64,000 bases of DNA, taken from positions 16,036,720 through 16,100,719 of the forward strand of contig OX457032.1 in assembly GCA_949752745.1 (NCBI GenBank). Direction: 5' to 3'. The position numbers were made by a program, and so were the translations under genes. A model generated the notes under the pieces. It searched no databases and was not told where the DNA came from. It was given only the letters and a program-made list of their open reading frames with translations. Below, one piece after another: positions 51,855 to 63,620 of the stretch (the stretch's first letter is position 1; the number at the start of each line of letters is the position of its first letter). The stretch comes from Protula sp. h YS-2021 (lineage: Eukaryota > Annelida > Polychaeta > Sabellida > Serpulidae).

Positions 51855-54344
51855 CTGCATTAAAAATACACAAAATAGAAAATGGTGCAGTAAACCTTGT
51901 ATTGAGGGCACTTAACTGGCTGTTCCTTTTTGCCCGAAATAGGAAGGTGTCCCAAAAAAGACCGGTAGGAAGTTTGATTGAGGATGAAAAACAAAAATAA
52001 CCAACAATAATAAAATAATTGTTTCGTTGTTAGTTTTTCTCGACTCTTCATACAATAAGGAGAAGATGCATAGCAAAAGTAAATCATCACATCATCAACG
52101 AATTTATACCACTCCTGCCTCTTCGGATGATGATTAGGCCACCATAAATGCAAAAAGTGAGACGTTTACTCGGGAGACTAACCCACAATTTAACCTCCTC
52201 TCCCCTCCCTTCTGTCTAAACACACCGCACAAAACCCCTTTAACATAGTGTAATACGATGTATTCAGGAAGTGTAATACGATGTATAAGCACGGAGGTTT
52301 GGGGAAACAATACTAAACTGCTGTAAGAACATGAGGACGACGATACACCATCATGGTATTTTCTTGAGTTAACATTCACTGCATATATTACTTGGCAAGT
52401 CAATGACTTTAAAAAGTATTTTGAAATTGTGCGGGCCATTTTGCGCCTTTGTTTTCTCGAGAGTAATCCATTATTTTGTCTTCGCTGTTTCTTTAATCAT
52501 AGTGATGACAAATTTTGCTCAGAAGTAGTATCTGATGCGTAGTTGTGCACATGGCTTTTCCTGTTTTTTTTTATTTTCATAAACAAAATGCGAAATAAAA
52601 ACAATTATTTAAAAAAATATGTGGCGGTTAAATGTGCAGTGAAATACCTGTGTTGGTTTTGTAAAAACGAATCATAGGTCTAAGATCTTATCTGGTCAGA
52701 TTTAATGTTCTCAATGAGCATAAAATGTGAAATGAAAGTCAAAAAGGAATAAAAATGCTATAAGTTAGAGATTTAAAAGCCTAATACACATGGCGTGGCT
52801 AAGGGTTTAAAGGAAGGATGGGGTGTCCGTTTCCTACCAGCAAAAAATGTTCTTTTCTCTAGAAATTTTTCACAAAAATGTTTCTTTCAAATTTTTCATG
52901 CTTGTAAAGGAAAATGCAACCTAATCTATTAAGGAAAACTTGGCCTACTCAAAGATAACCCCCACAAATTGACAGCACATCTTTTTACAATTAATTTAAA
53001 AAACGGCCAATGCTGCCCAAGCCAGGTCAGATGGATAAGGGATATTGACTCTAAAAAAGGACAGTAAATTTCGATCCATAGTTTAGGTTCTAGCTCTAGC
53101 TGAGTGCATGACATATTTAGGTATCAAATATAAGTCATAATGGAATAATTAGCGACACCATTAGCAGTATATTAAAGGCTATTTTATGGAAAATTTTTAA
53201 AGATCTCTGAGTACATTAGATGTTATTAACTCTTGACACCCATACGAGGATTAAATATCTCTGCATTTGACTTTTAGACATATCTACGTCAACCCAAGGG
53301 TCATTAAAAACATTTTATAAAATACATCTTGCAAAAAAAAAAAAGAAATAAACAAAACAAAAGAAAGAATAAAAATTTAGGCCAAAATCGGATCATCGTA
53401 AAATACCGGATCAATTTTGGCCAATACCGGATTATTTGTAAAATAAAAAAGGTTTACAAAGGCCTTATCTAAGTCTTTTTCGAGAACAAAAATCACTGGC
53501 AGGCTGGATATTTTTTTCAAATGTTGTTATAAGAAACAAGACTCTTTTTTCTTTCTGGTGTGAGTATCACTAGAAAGTCATTTATTATTATATAGTAAAA
53601 GGATTAATTTCAACTTAGGAAAATAGGTACAATAAAATGGAATACATTTTAAGATTTTAACTGCAAATCTAGTCATTAGTCAGTTATCCAAATCACAATT
53701 TTTGGATATTAACCAAGAAATGTTATTAAAAACCATCTAGATTATAACTATGATAACAAGCGTAAAGTATTCAATTATAATGCTTAAGTAAATCACTAAT
53801 TCTTAAGTGAGGTAAGATTGCGAAAGTGTAAAAACACCATATGCATTAAGTAGAAAGCACCATTTTTCACAAAAAAAATAGTCACATGAGAAAAGTGAAT
53901 TGGATTTTCGTCGCATTTTAATTTGCTATTTCATTATAGAAACGCTAACACCAGTAGTTGTAAAGTATACTTTGCCTTTTCGAAGGTTTAGTCATTAAAT
54001 ACGTAACTAGATGTATGCAAATCTATAAATTAAACCAAATGAAAAATGCTCAATTCAAAAGAAGAGTAAGTACTCTTGCAAGTCAGTAATCAATCGTATG
54101 CAATTTTATAAACCGATGCAAATGAAAAATACCCAATTAAAGATAAATCCTAGCTCAGATCTTAGAGAATTTAAGTTGGCCTAGTTTCATACTTGCCTAT
54201 GAATGGTAGGCGCGTCGGTCCAGGTGGGATATTCCTGCTGTCTCTCTTTTTTAATAAAAACCAATACGCAGCCACAAATGCCACTATCCCTACGAGTACC
54301 GAGTTAACAGAATAAGATGCAGTACTTGTACCAGCTGATTCCAT
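50506..54344 (-). CDS. CYP2-clan cytochrome P450, copy B
   Basis: The tandem paralogue of copy A has 498 residues from exons 54344-54197 and 51854-50506 (1497 bp). Exon 2 is exactly as long as in copy A (1349 bp). The anchor and hinge SRNIPPGPTRLPFIG come from exon 1. The I-helix AGMETTTTS (306-314), K-helix EVQR (363-366), FRPERF and FSMGKRQCLG with Cys444 are all intact. The donor is again GC (ATAG|GCAAGT). The 2.34-kb intron has stretches alignable with the copy A intron (for example near 53110-53220 against 39520-39640), so the intron predates the duplication. No disabling change is seen. Differences from copy A are scattered, including the helix regions that usually shape substrate choice. 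Confidence 0.95.
54197..54344 (-). CDS. P450 copy B exon 1
   Basis: ATG at 54344-54342; 49 codons plus one base. It encodes MESAGTSTASYSVNSVLVGI, further hydrophobic residues, then KKRDSRNIPPGPTRLPFI. It is too short to be listed as an ORF by common cut-offs. Donor GC at 54196-54195 in the context AG|GCAAGT. Confidence 0.87.
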
Positions 54345-54769
54345 ATTTACTAATAAAGTAAAGCAAATAATTGTGTATTCCTATAGGAAAAGCATTGCCC
54401 TTTAAATTGGTAAAGTGTCTCTGTCACTGATATAAAGACCAGCCCATAATATGTAATTCCACTGTGTGTTTTAATGAATATATAAGCGAATTAAATTTAT
54501 GCACATAGCCTCATGAACAGGCTGATAAAAAACCAGGTAAATACTTGACTTCAAGCGATCAAATAGATTATTTTATTCTTCTCACGTATCTTTCATGTGA
54601 CACTGTCGTGCAAAACACGTTGCACATTGCACAAGTAGAAGTTGCCAGATTTATGAAGGTCAAGGAAATCCTGCGAAATCGAGTTTTGATACGCTGTACA
54701 AGTCCTCGGTGTGAACTAGGGATCAGGGAAAACTTTCTGACCCTGCCAAATATCATATATATATATATA

Positions 54770-55224
54770 TGTTACCGGGAATCTGTGAAATTAGGGATTT
54801 CATGAAATCAACGGTGGTTTCGTGTAATAACTTGCTCAATCAATTTCGATGTTTTTAATGAGAATTTTCATGTTTGCGATGAAGCATTTTACCGAAATTA
54901 ATAGTAGATTCTAAATTAATATACTCAAAGCACTAGATTGCCAAACTATCATTCATGAGATAATTCAGTACCTGAATTTAGCGATATTTTATCCTATGTA
55001 ACTTATGTCACATTTCACGCCAAATTCTGTTATTTTGGATGGTAGTGTTATAAATTGGAATTCCTTTTGGTGTGAAAAGAGATACACAGTTTTGAAGAAC
55101 CACTAAACAGCCTTCGTGACTGGATAATTTTTGAAAATAGTTTTATAATCGATATGAGCTTATTCATTACATGAATTCCCTAGGGATTTCATGAAATCTC
55201 TAATTACACAGATTCCCTGTAACA
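54770..55224. mobile_element. MITE-like element with about 40-bp terminal inverted repeats
   Basis: The left end begins TGTTACCGGGAATCTGTGAA and continues ATTAGGGATTTCATGAAATC. The right end is the reverse of this with a few differences (TGTTACAGGGAATCTGTGTA...). TA flanks both ends. No coding capacity is visible in 455 bp. It lies upstream of P450 copy B. Confidence 0.75.
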
Positions 55225-58200
55225 TACGCATATATATAACGAATAAGCACATTGAATGCAGTAATCTAAAGATAAGGCTGCTGGATCGCGTTAGAAGAGA
55301 TTGCTATATTATTTTGTAAGAATGAAGAACTCTTCTTTCAATTTACCTTTTATTGCTCAGGAATGATTGACTGGGATCCTCTGTGAAAACTTGCTTACTT
55401 GACACAACTTCTGTAAGATGTTAATTTAGAACAACACATTCATGTCAAAGATCTAAAATTTTATCTATAATCAGCTTCAATTTCAAAACAAATTTTTTGA
55501 AGTTTGTGATGCCAGACAATTAGCAGCCCACCGTCTGTAACTTATATTGCTTAATAACGTATTGAATAAAATCTTTTATGTCTATTGGTAGCTTTACATG
55601 TAAATGCCATAGACAATGAAAATCCACTATTTTATTAAGGACAGTGGTCTAAGATGGGGGACACAGGCACAGGGTAAGAAGAGAGAGCAGGGCGATTTAA
55701 GAGGACGTTATGTAGTGGGTCATGTCATGCGCTGATGCAAAAGAAAGCGTTAAAGCAAATTATGACTTTAAATCTGACAAAATGAAGACCAAAGAAATCT
55801 GAGTACCGTTAGAAAAATTTTGGTTTCAAAGAGTCATATTATGTCAGATATTATGAACGCCACGTCCGTGTGGGAAACCTCAGCAACCTATATCAGATCA
55901 ATACAAAAAGAAAGAAATCAGTTTACTTGGAACTGTTAACCTTCCAAAATATAAAAAGAACATTTGCCCCTTATTGGTGATTATAACCAAATTGGCTTAC
56001 GTAATATTGATGCCAAGTCACAGGTAAAGACTCTGTGTGTAGCATGGTTGATCCGAATAATAGGGACATCGGACAGAACGTAAAGCTTATGTTACGTTGA
56101 AAAACTGTATTTCAGTACAATAGACGGCTTACCATTGCTTCTTCAATGCAATTTCGAGATCACAAATCTACCTGATGCTGAATTATACAAAAGAAATCAT
56201 AATTTTTTAATGCAATCGACCTGCTATCGAATAACTCCCTAACCTTAAGAAACAAGTGCAGATTGATAAGCAGTAAAAGTTTTTATATGAAGAGTTTATC
56301 AAGCTTGAGAGCACCGAATACCGTGTTATAATGGAACTCATCATTTAATTCCAACAGAACAGGCTACCTCATAGCATGTTGATTGCTCGAAACTGTACAA
56401 GAGAGACCAAACTTTTATCTGTCCAGTATTGAATTTCTCATAATATAAGAACAATAGCCAATTATTAAAATGGAAGCTAGCAGAAACAGAAAAATGTGAA
56501 TTATATTGCTAAAATGCATCAGATGCAAAAATATATTCAGTGGTTGAGTGTAATAGAACCAAGCGGTGGCTGAAAGACATTTTGATATTGTCGATCAAAA
56601 CAGTTCGCACACTGTGATTTATCACAGGAAGGGTTTATTTTTGGGATAAACAGTCCAACATGGAATTTCGTTCTATTAAGCATAAAATGTATCTATATCA
56701 TATCAGAGGATATAAGGAACTTTTCTCGGTTGGATTCTGTTACAATGGAATTTTACAAAGAATAATCGTAGATAAAAATTCTTTATTCACATTAAACATT
56801 TAGTAAGTAGGCTAGTTTTTCCGATTTATTGGATGACTTAAATAATCTAAATTACTGTCAAATTAAAGACATGTAAATGTGAAATATATTTGTTTTTGCT
56901 ATATTTTATCGCAATACATCTGTGTGGTACATCGGCCATCATTGGAATTAATATAACTGACCAAAGTATAGTTTAACGGGTTCTATGATTATGTGGCTGT
57001 AGCATAAATTTGCTGCTGCAATGACAATATAAAAAGTTTTATATAGGCTGGTCTACAATCTAGATGGAATAGCGAGTGCCACTGGACTGCAGCTTGAGCC
57101 GCAGCTCATGTTTCTGACCACCACTCACTCCTGCTTAACCTCTTACTGTAAAAGAAATTTACATGTCAAATGAAAGACATGTAAATGTGAAAATAAATTT
57201 GTTTCTGCTATATTTTATCGCAATACTTTTATGTGATGCATCGGCCATCATTGGAACTAATATAATTGACCAAAGTGTAGTTTAACGGATTCTATGACTA
57301 TGTGACTGTAGCATAAATTTGCTTCTACATTGAAAAGATAAAAAGTTTTACTCCTACTTAGCCTCTTACTATAGATAATATGTATATGTGGGTTGCTTCA
57401 TTAAACGACATTTCATGTTAAAGTAAACAATATGTAAAAAGTAAAATAATGTATTCGGGTGCTGCGACACCTGGAGAACTGTTAACTGTATGTCTGAGAA
57501 TGGGAATGAATGCTGGGTACGGTTGTGTTGCGTTGATGTAATGAGCTGTATCATGTTATTTTTAATGAAAACTAATCTGAAAAATTTAAGAGGACGTTGC
57601 ACTGTACTATTTTTATGTGGCACATCAACATCCAATAAATATTTATTCGATGGAGGAAGAGAGACGTCATTGTTGCATGTGTGTTAAGCAATGGTAATGG
57701 GGTCACTGCACCTGTATCTTCACAACAGAAAGAGACTTAACCATTCTTTATCAGAACTGAAAGCAAAAACATTTATTATTTAGACGACGCCGTAATGTAT
57801 AGGTTTCTCCATAATCTGCCAGTCATCTCTTTTCTTTTTTCTTTGTATTTTTTTGCACATAGATTATTTGCTCACTGGTCATTTATCCACCTGTCGTTTG
57901 TCCACCTGTCTCCTAAACTCCAGAGAAAACAATTTTTCAGCCCCCTCTTTTTTCTGTTTTGTTTACGCACATTTAAAGGACCAGAAACAGATTGCTATTA
58001 TGCATCTTTCCTTTTTATTACTTCATAATTTCGGGCACTAAGAGTACCAAAATATCATAACTTGCCTATATCGGTTGCAGTATAAACAATACAATGTTTG
58101 TTTTTTATTTCAAATTAGACGATGGGAATGAGAAACTTATATAATGTTGAGAATTAAAGAACAGTTTAACCAGCAACTACATACTTGTGTGCTAAACAAG

Positions 58201-59250
58201 TATGTGGTGAAAAAGTGTAGAAAGAACGCAGTAGGAAAGAACACTTGTAGCCGTCCTATTTTAAGTAACGAGACTTCTGGCCGGTCTATTTTTAGATCGA
58301 CCTCCCCACCGAGGACGGCCCCCTCCCTTCTTGGTGGCTGACCGACCTACCCCCGCTAGGCATACATTTCTAATTTCAGCATATTTTTCTTTCAGACCAT
58401 TCTGAGCATTTTTCTTTTTTTTGATTTCGCCTCCTAGGCGTGAATTTAGTATTTTTAGTACTTTAGTATTGAGTATAATTTTAGTAATTTTTTTAGTAAT
58501 TTAGTATTTTTTATTTCAGGCCATTCTGAACATTTCTCATTTTTGACCACCTTCCCTAGGCGTGAATTTCTAATTTTAGCATATTTTTTTCAAAGGTTGC
58601 ATAACATCAAAGGTGCATAACGTCAAAACTACTAAACGGATTTCAACCATTTTTCCGCCAAAATGATCAGCAGGACTTCGTCTTTAATGGAGCGGAACTG
58701 AACTTTACGGTGTCATGTGTGAGGAACGTTGAAACTACGTTTATGATGTTTGGCAAGAACTTGAAAGTTTGCTTTAAAGTAACCAGTTGATGAGAATCAG
58801 AATTCACATTATCCTCCTAAAGCTCAAGCTGTGGGGAAGGATCATGTTAAATCTTTATCAATACCGGGATTTTTTCTACAATGTGAGAAATCTTGTCTTA
58901 GTGTAAACGTTATTGAACCTGATGATGAATAATTTTAGTATGATAAGCTAAAACTTCACGCTCGGTGTGGGATATTAGATGTAATCCCACATGCTGACTT
59001 CTTTAAAAAATTGTACGAAAAGAACACGAAATTGGAAGTATATCAAGTCAACAGGTCTGCGCAGATAAAATAATATATAAAAACCTTTTAATAATTTCTT
59101 AAATACTTGGTCATTTGAACGTTGAAGGCATAGCGACAGGTTTTTCTTTCTAGCCAATTTAATCTTATGTGAGTTTTTTCAAAGTCAACAAAAGGAAAAA
59201 AATAATAGAAGAGGTGGGAAAAATTTTTTTTAAAAGCCATATATGAACAT
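55225..59250. other. Gene-free stretch with local duplications
   Basis: No exon is recognised. A segment beginning aaagacatgtaaatgtgaaa occurs at about 56861-57040 and 57170-57345. A shorter repeat around cctaggcgtgaattt and atttctaatttNagcatatttttNtt occurs at about 58360-58610. Confidence 0.55.
56858..57373 (+). repeat. Tandem duplication, offset about 308 bp
   Basis: Both copies contain agacatgtaaatgtgaaa, gctatattttatcgcaatac, catcggccatcattggaa and gactgtagcataaatttgct-like blocks. The tail ctc.tgcttaNcctcttact also recurs (57129-57148 and 57352-57371). Confidence 0.8.
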
Positions 59251-59275
59251 GTTTTGTTTATGACAGGAAGAAAAA

Positions 59276-59716
59276 GTGAAATATGTCAACAAAGAAACAA
59301 AAAAGTCTCATGCAGTGCACGTCGGTAGAAAAAGTCTTGGTGGACATGCACAGCAGGAAATCTTTGAACCTGAAAATGGCTCTGACTTGTTTAAAAAAAG
59401 GCGACCAGACAACATGGACAATATTTTATTTGTTGGTGGTTATAAGGATGTTCTTTCAAAGATGTTTCCAACAAAACGCAAAAGTATGGATGCACATTCA
59501 ACTCGAGTGAAGTTTTATATCAATATGAGAAAGCAGTTTTTCATAACGGCCAAGATATTGTTTTAGCTATTGTTTCATGTAGAAATGGATATGAAGCGAA
59601 ACGCATAGTTAAAGTAATAAAGCCATTTTCCTTATGGCACCCAATGAAGGTAAACAAAATGCGTGACGTTTTGCATGTAAAATCAATTCATGTGTTTTAT
59701 TTCGTAAAAAGTTAAA
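59276..59716 (+). pseudogene. Unidentified broken reading frame upstream of the Polinton integrase
   Basis: A 96-codon piece (59276-59566) contains KKSHAVHVGRKSLGGHAQQE, LFVGGYKDVLSKMFPTKRK and HSTRVKFYINMRKQFF. At about 59535 the sense seems to pass to another frame, which runs open to about 59716 (for example AIVSCRNGYEAKRI and SLWHPMKVNKMRDVL). The composition looks like real protein with one frameshift. I do not recognise the family. Its position just before the integrase suggests a Polinton gene or cargo. Confidence 0.5.
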
Positions 59717-60070
59717 AGAATGCAAAGATAAGACTTTAATTTAAGCAACGTACTACAAATGGTGGTGAGGCGCTGTCAAGCAATTATCATCTCCGTCATA
59801 TCCTGTAGAGAATATAATGGTAAAGTTGTTAAAAAGCTAGCTAGCTCTGAATCAGAGGGACATATTGAAGTATAATCTAAAGAACTCAAGAACAAATTAA
59901 ATTTGAAGAACAGTCTAATGTTTGAAGAACATTAAAGCTTATATGTATATTGAGGTTGTAGTATACACCATAATCTTCTAACTGTTTTCTCTGTATTGCA
60001 CATATATTAGTTAAGTTATTCATATTTGAATGTCAATAAAAGTTTTATTATGTGAATGACTGGAGTTAAT

Positions 60071-60783
60071 ATGGCAACCGGAGAAGACTACTTAACCAAT
60101 GCTTACTTTAAACCTGGAATCCCTGGTGCATTCGCAGGACCTAATAAGCTATGCAAAATACTGAAACAAAACAAACATCGTATGACATATTCCAAAGTGA
60201 AAAATATGATACTAGATCAAGATGCCTTTCAACCAGTGAAATACAGATTTAAACGACAACGCATCACTCTCCGTGGTATTGATGTGGGATGTAGCCAATA
60301 TTGCAGAACATAATGAAGGCAATCGCTTTCTACTAATTGTGGTAGATGCCTTTTCCAAACACTTGTGGCTACAACCTCTTCCAAACAAAGCTCATACGAG
60401 TGGTGTCCAAGCCTTTCAAAAGATTCTTCAATAAACAACAAGAAGACCTAGGCATTGACACTGGTCAACATGTTAGCATTTTACATATGAAATATGTATT
60501 TCAAAGGGATTACCATATAAAATGGATGCAAGAAGTTTTCATTGTCACACATCGTTGCGAAAAGCAAGGAATATACTTGTATCGTGTCAAAGACGTCGTA
60601 TACGAATTATTGACTGTTATCTCTATAAAGAAGAGTTACAAGCTGTTACAAAAGACAGTCCGTATACAAAATTGAAAAAGCTTTGAAAAAGACGAGGTGT
60701 GAAAGAATTATTTGTCAAATGGTTAGGCTCGCCAAAGAAATTTAACAGCTGGGTAAAGGAGTCTGATATTCAAGCGCTATGAA
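60071..60783 (+). pseudogene. Polinton integrase, broken
   Basis: The first piece (ATG at 60071) contains DYLTNAYFKPGIPGAFAGPN and a typical TYSKVK, the conserved N-terminal part of Polinton integrases. A frame change gives NEGNRFLLIVVDAFSKHLW. The segment with the later catalytic acidic residues is missing. After the gap come FQRDYHIKWMQEVFIVTH and, near 60700, ELFVKWLGSPKKFNSW, a chromodomain-like C-terminal end. The stop TGA (60781-60783 region) overlaps the ATG of the next gene. Confidence 0.85.
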
Positions 60784-61398
60784 GCATCCGTTTACGTGCC
60801 TGGTTTCTGGACCAACAGGTAGTGGAAAAATGTCTCTTGTAAAAGCGCTCATAGAACAAAAAGTCATTCAACCATTTCCTAAAAATATTTTATGGCTCTA
60901 TGCTGGATCAGCCCTTATACAAAGACATGAAAGGAGTGATATTATATCAAGGCATTCCAGAGGATAATTAAAAAGCTTTCAATCCAAAACAGAATAACTT
61001 ACTCATTATTGATGATCTCATGACCAAATGTCACAGCGATAAACGCTTGACCATATTGTTTAGTGTTGGAAACAGCAATAAAAATCCAACCATTATTTTC
61101 ATGACACAATCTGTTTCAACGAGCAAAGGAAAGGCGTAATATTAGTTTGAAATGCACATTACAATATTCTATTTAAAAATACATGAAAAAGTTAACAGAT
61201 CAGTACATTGGCTCTAAAAATGCATCCCAGGAAATCTCAGTTTTTAATTGAGGCATATCAAGATGCTACAAGCAAACCTTATGGTTATTTATTATTGATT
61301 TAAAACCAAAGACATAAGATAAGTTACGTATTCGCACAGGAATTCTACCAAATGATATACATTACGTTTATGTGAATAAAATAGTGCATGAAGAATAA
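60779..61398 (+). pseudogene. Polinton packaging ATPase (FtsK/HerA-type), broken
   Basis: It starts MKHPFTCLVSGPTGSGKMSL with a Walker A loop (GPTGSGK; the usual Thr/Ser after Lys is Met). A frameshift and stop follow near 60965. A Walker B-like LLIIDDLMTKC is at about 61005, an IIFMTQ-like sensor at about 61095, and DATSKPYGYL at about 61265. The family packages DNA into capsids in Polintons and related viruses. Confidence 0.85.
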
Positions 61399-61439
61399 TT
61401 ACAACAGTTTAGTATTGAGCGTCAAACTGTTTAAGCGAA

Positions 61440-61718
61440 TTTAACCGAATCAACAGTTTCTTCATTTATTAGCACGTAGCAGTGTTAAATGACGTAAATC
61501 CTTATTGAAACAAGCCACAAAAGATGAATTAGTCATTTTTAAACATGTTTGAATATATTGCATGGGCCCTTGCCATTAAAGCTCCATATGTATAAAAAAT
61601 AAAAGCGTGAAAAATAAATCATTTGACAACTGGCTGATAACAAAATTTCCTTCAAACGTAAATAGAAGTTTATCAATCAGGAAGGTGGATGAATTGTGTT
61701 TCCATTATTGTTGTTAAA
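61440..61718 (+). pseudogene. Polinton small basic protein remnant
   Basis: Frames in this stretch contain a LARSSVK-like start, KQATKDELV, GPLPLKLHMYKK and QLADNKISFKRKRS, with stops between. The pattern (basic, helix-rich, following the ATPase) matches the short uncharacterised protein that sits between ATPase and capsid genes in animal Polintons. The assignment rests on resemblance and position. Confidence 0.55.
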
Positions 61719-62200
61719 ATGAAGCATACATTGAAAGTGGTTCTTATTCCTGAATCAGGTTAACGTTAAATTGAAAAAACTTTTAAAAAAGAAACGAAAT
61801 CGTGAAACTGCAACGGTAATGTCTCAACTTCTTTTACGAACAATTCAATCGCAGCTATAAAAGTTTGCTGCTGCGGCTGCTGCAGAAAATAACAATAACA
61901 GTTAACATTTCTAAACCATTTTCAACCTATATATCATGCGAAAGTAACACAACCTCTTGCAGAACTTAAGTAGCATGGTACAAGATAGATAGATAAGAAT
62001 TAACTTGTATTGAAAACTGGAGATGTAATTGAAAATTCCAACATTATTGATTTACTGAAAGAACTTTTGGATGCTTCAAGAAGAAAAAAAACGACCAGTG
62101 CCACCACAAGGTTGGAAGCAGTTTATTCAGGAAGTTGTGGATGCTAATATTCCAAAAACTGTCTTTGGCAAAAGACAACTCATGAAGATAGTATAAACGA
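61719..62200 (+). pseudogene. Polinton second small protein remnant
   Basis: It begins MKHTLKVVLIPESG followed by a stop. Later pieces include TATVMSQLLLRTIQSQL and, after an acidic or helical part, SNIIDLLKELLDASR and GWKQFIQEVVDANIPKT. Animal Polintons encode a protein with this layout before the capsid gene. Function unknown. Confidence 0.5.
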
Positions 62201-62990
62201 AATGAAACAGCGTCTCCATTAGAAAAAATTATAATATAGACTTTCAGCCACTCACTGCCGTCAGAGATGGTGCTCCAATACAGTTTTATATTCCTGCTAG
62301 TACAGAAGAATATTTAGATTTTGAAGAATAGTAGAGTTCAGGTCTTATGTAGCATTGTAAAGTGTGATGGGACAGTGACAGTTGTGTTTTTAACCATTCG
62401 GAAAGTGAGGGTGAGTCCGGGAATTGAACTAAAACATACAGATCATTGATGAAAACTCCTATCAAGTTTCCTATTACCAGAAAAAAATGTAAAATTTTAG
62501 CCCTTCTCGCTGGATTTCAATCGTTTGTGAAAGATTTTTTAGGTCAATTACCATAACGCATTGTAATTGAAATTATTCACAATGAAGCCTTTGCTTGGAA
62601 TAGTGACAAGAAATCTATACAATTTTGAATATTTTTATTTCAACTACATGCAACTTTATACTGATGGTGAAACAGTCCTATCCAAAGTTTTCCAGCTTAA
62701 CATCAATGAGAGAAAATATCTTGACGTTTTTGAAACTCTTTACAAATCTTTTGATAAATTAATGGCGAGAGCTCCGTTATAAAACAGGAAGACTGTCCTA
62801 GAGGTTATTCTTTATTTTCTTTCGACTTAACACCTGATTATGATGGTAATGACTATTATGCTCTTATCAAGCATAGAAACCTGCGGCTAGAGATGAATTT
62901 TGCTGGTGCTTTGTAAAACACAATAAATATCATAGTCTTTGCTTAATTTGACAACATCATTGAAATAAGCGCAAATCGTAGTAGTTAGTT
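62200..62990 (+). pseudogene. Polinton major capsid protein, broken and internally deleted
   Basis: The N-terminal motif DGAPIQFYIPASTEEYLDF is at about 62270-62328, then a stop. A middle part is missing. From about 62540 short pieces read IHNEAFAWNSDKKS and YMQLYTDGETVLSKVFQLN, then, in another frame at about 62800, GYSLFSFDLTPDYDG. This order matches the double-jelly-roll capsid protein annotated in animal genomes as F54H12.2-like. The remnant is clearly shorter than an intact gene. Confidence 0.75.
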
Positions 62991-63002
62991 TGATTATCAG
63001 CC

Positions 63003-63360
63003 TTGAACCCGAAGCACATAGATGCCATATTGATGCATGATATCTTGACAAAAGACTTATTTCACAGAGTGTTTCCTATGAATCAACTACTAGCATTACT
63101 GCAAGGGGCCTATGTCATCAATACAGACAACCATGAGGAACTTGGCAAACACTGGGTTGTCGTGTACTTTGACAATGTCGTGAAATATTTTGACTCTTAT
63201 GTACTTGCATCTATAGATGAACATTTAGAAAAGTTTTAAATAGTGAGTATGTGCATAATTCATGGCATGTTTGACATTATAGATGTATTAAAAAGAAGTA
63301 ATGGAGATTTTGCAGTAAAAGACTTTCTATATAGCCATTATAAACCATTTTTCTATTAAA
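63003..63360 (+). pseudogene. Polinton adenain-like cysteine protease, broken
   Basis: The open piece to 63239 contains IDAILMHDILTKDLFHRVF, NTDNHEELGKHWVVVYFD (with the catalytic His in KHW) and YFDSYVLASID, the layout of the adenovirus-type maturation protease in Polintons. The catalytic Cys region expected downstream is not in frame, and the rest (63240-63360) shows only broken pieces. Confidence 0.8.
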
Positions 63361-63479
63361 CTTGTTTAGTTTTTTTTAAACTTACAGCTTTTTTAAAGTG
63401 ATATATTCATCTAAATGTATATTTGTCAATGGTTACTGCGACACTGCTATACTAATATCATATCATTCTAATGCGTAAG

Positions 63480-63620
63480 TGGAGCGGTGTTAATTCACTC
63501 GTAAACTTTTCATATAAATGGAGAATCCCTGGCGAGGTGTTAACTCACCCGTAATCCCCTATTTTCATTCTTAGGGAGAGTGCCTGGCGAGGTGTTAACC
63601 CCCACCGTAAACGATGTATA
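63480..63620 (+). repeat. Short repeated motif, three copies about 43 bp apart
   Basis: ggtgttaaNtcacNcgtaa occurs at about 63487, 63538 and 63585; the last two copies are preceded by ctggcga. This follows the last Polinton gene. Its nature is unknown. Confidence 0.7.

Larger units (their letters stand above)
60050..63370 (+). mobile_element. Decayed Polinton/Maverick element (partial)
   Basis: Six Polinton-type genes follow in the same direction within 3.3 kb: integrase, packaging ATPase, two small virion-associated proteins, major capsid protein and adenain-like protease. Every one is interrupted by stops, frameshifts or deletions. Complete elements are 15-20 kb and also carry protein-primed DNA polymerase B and long terminal inverted repeats; neither is seen here. 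The element may continue beyond 64000 or extend to the left. Boundaries are those of the recognisable genes. Confidence 0.85.
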
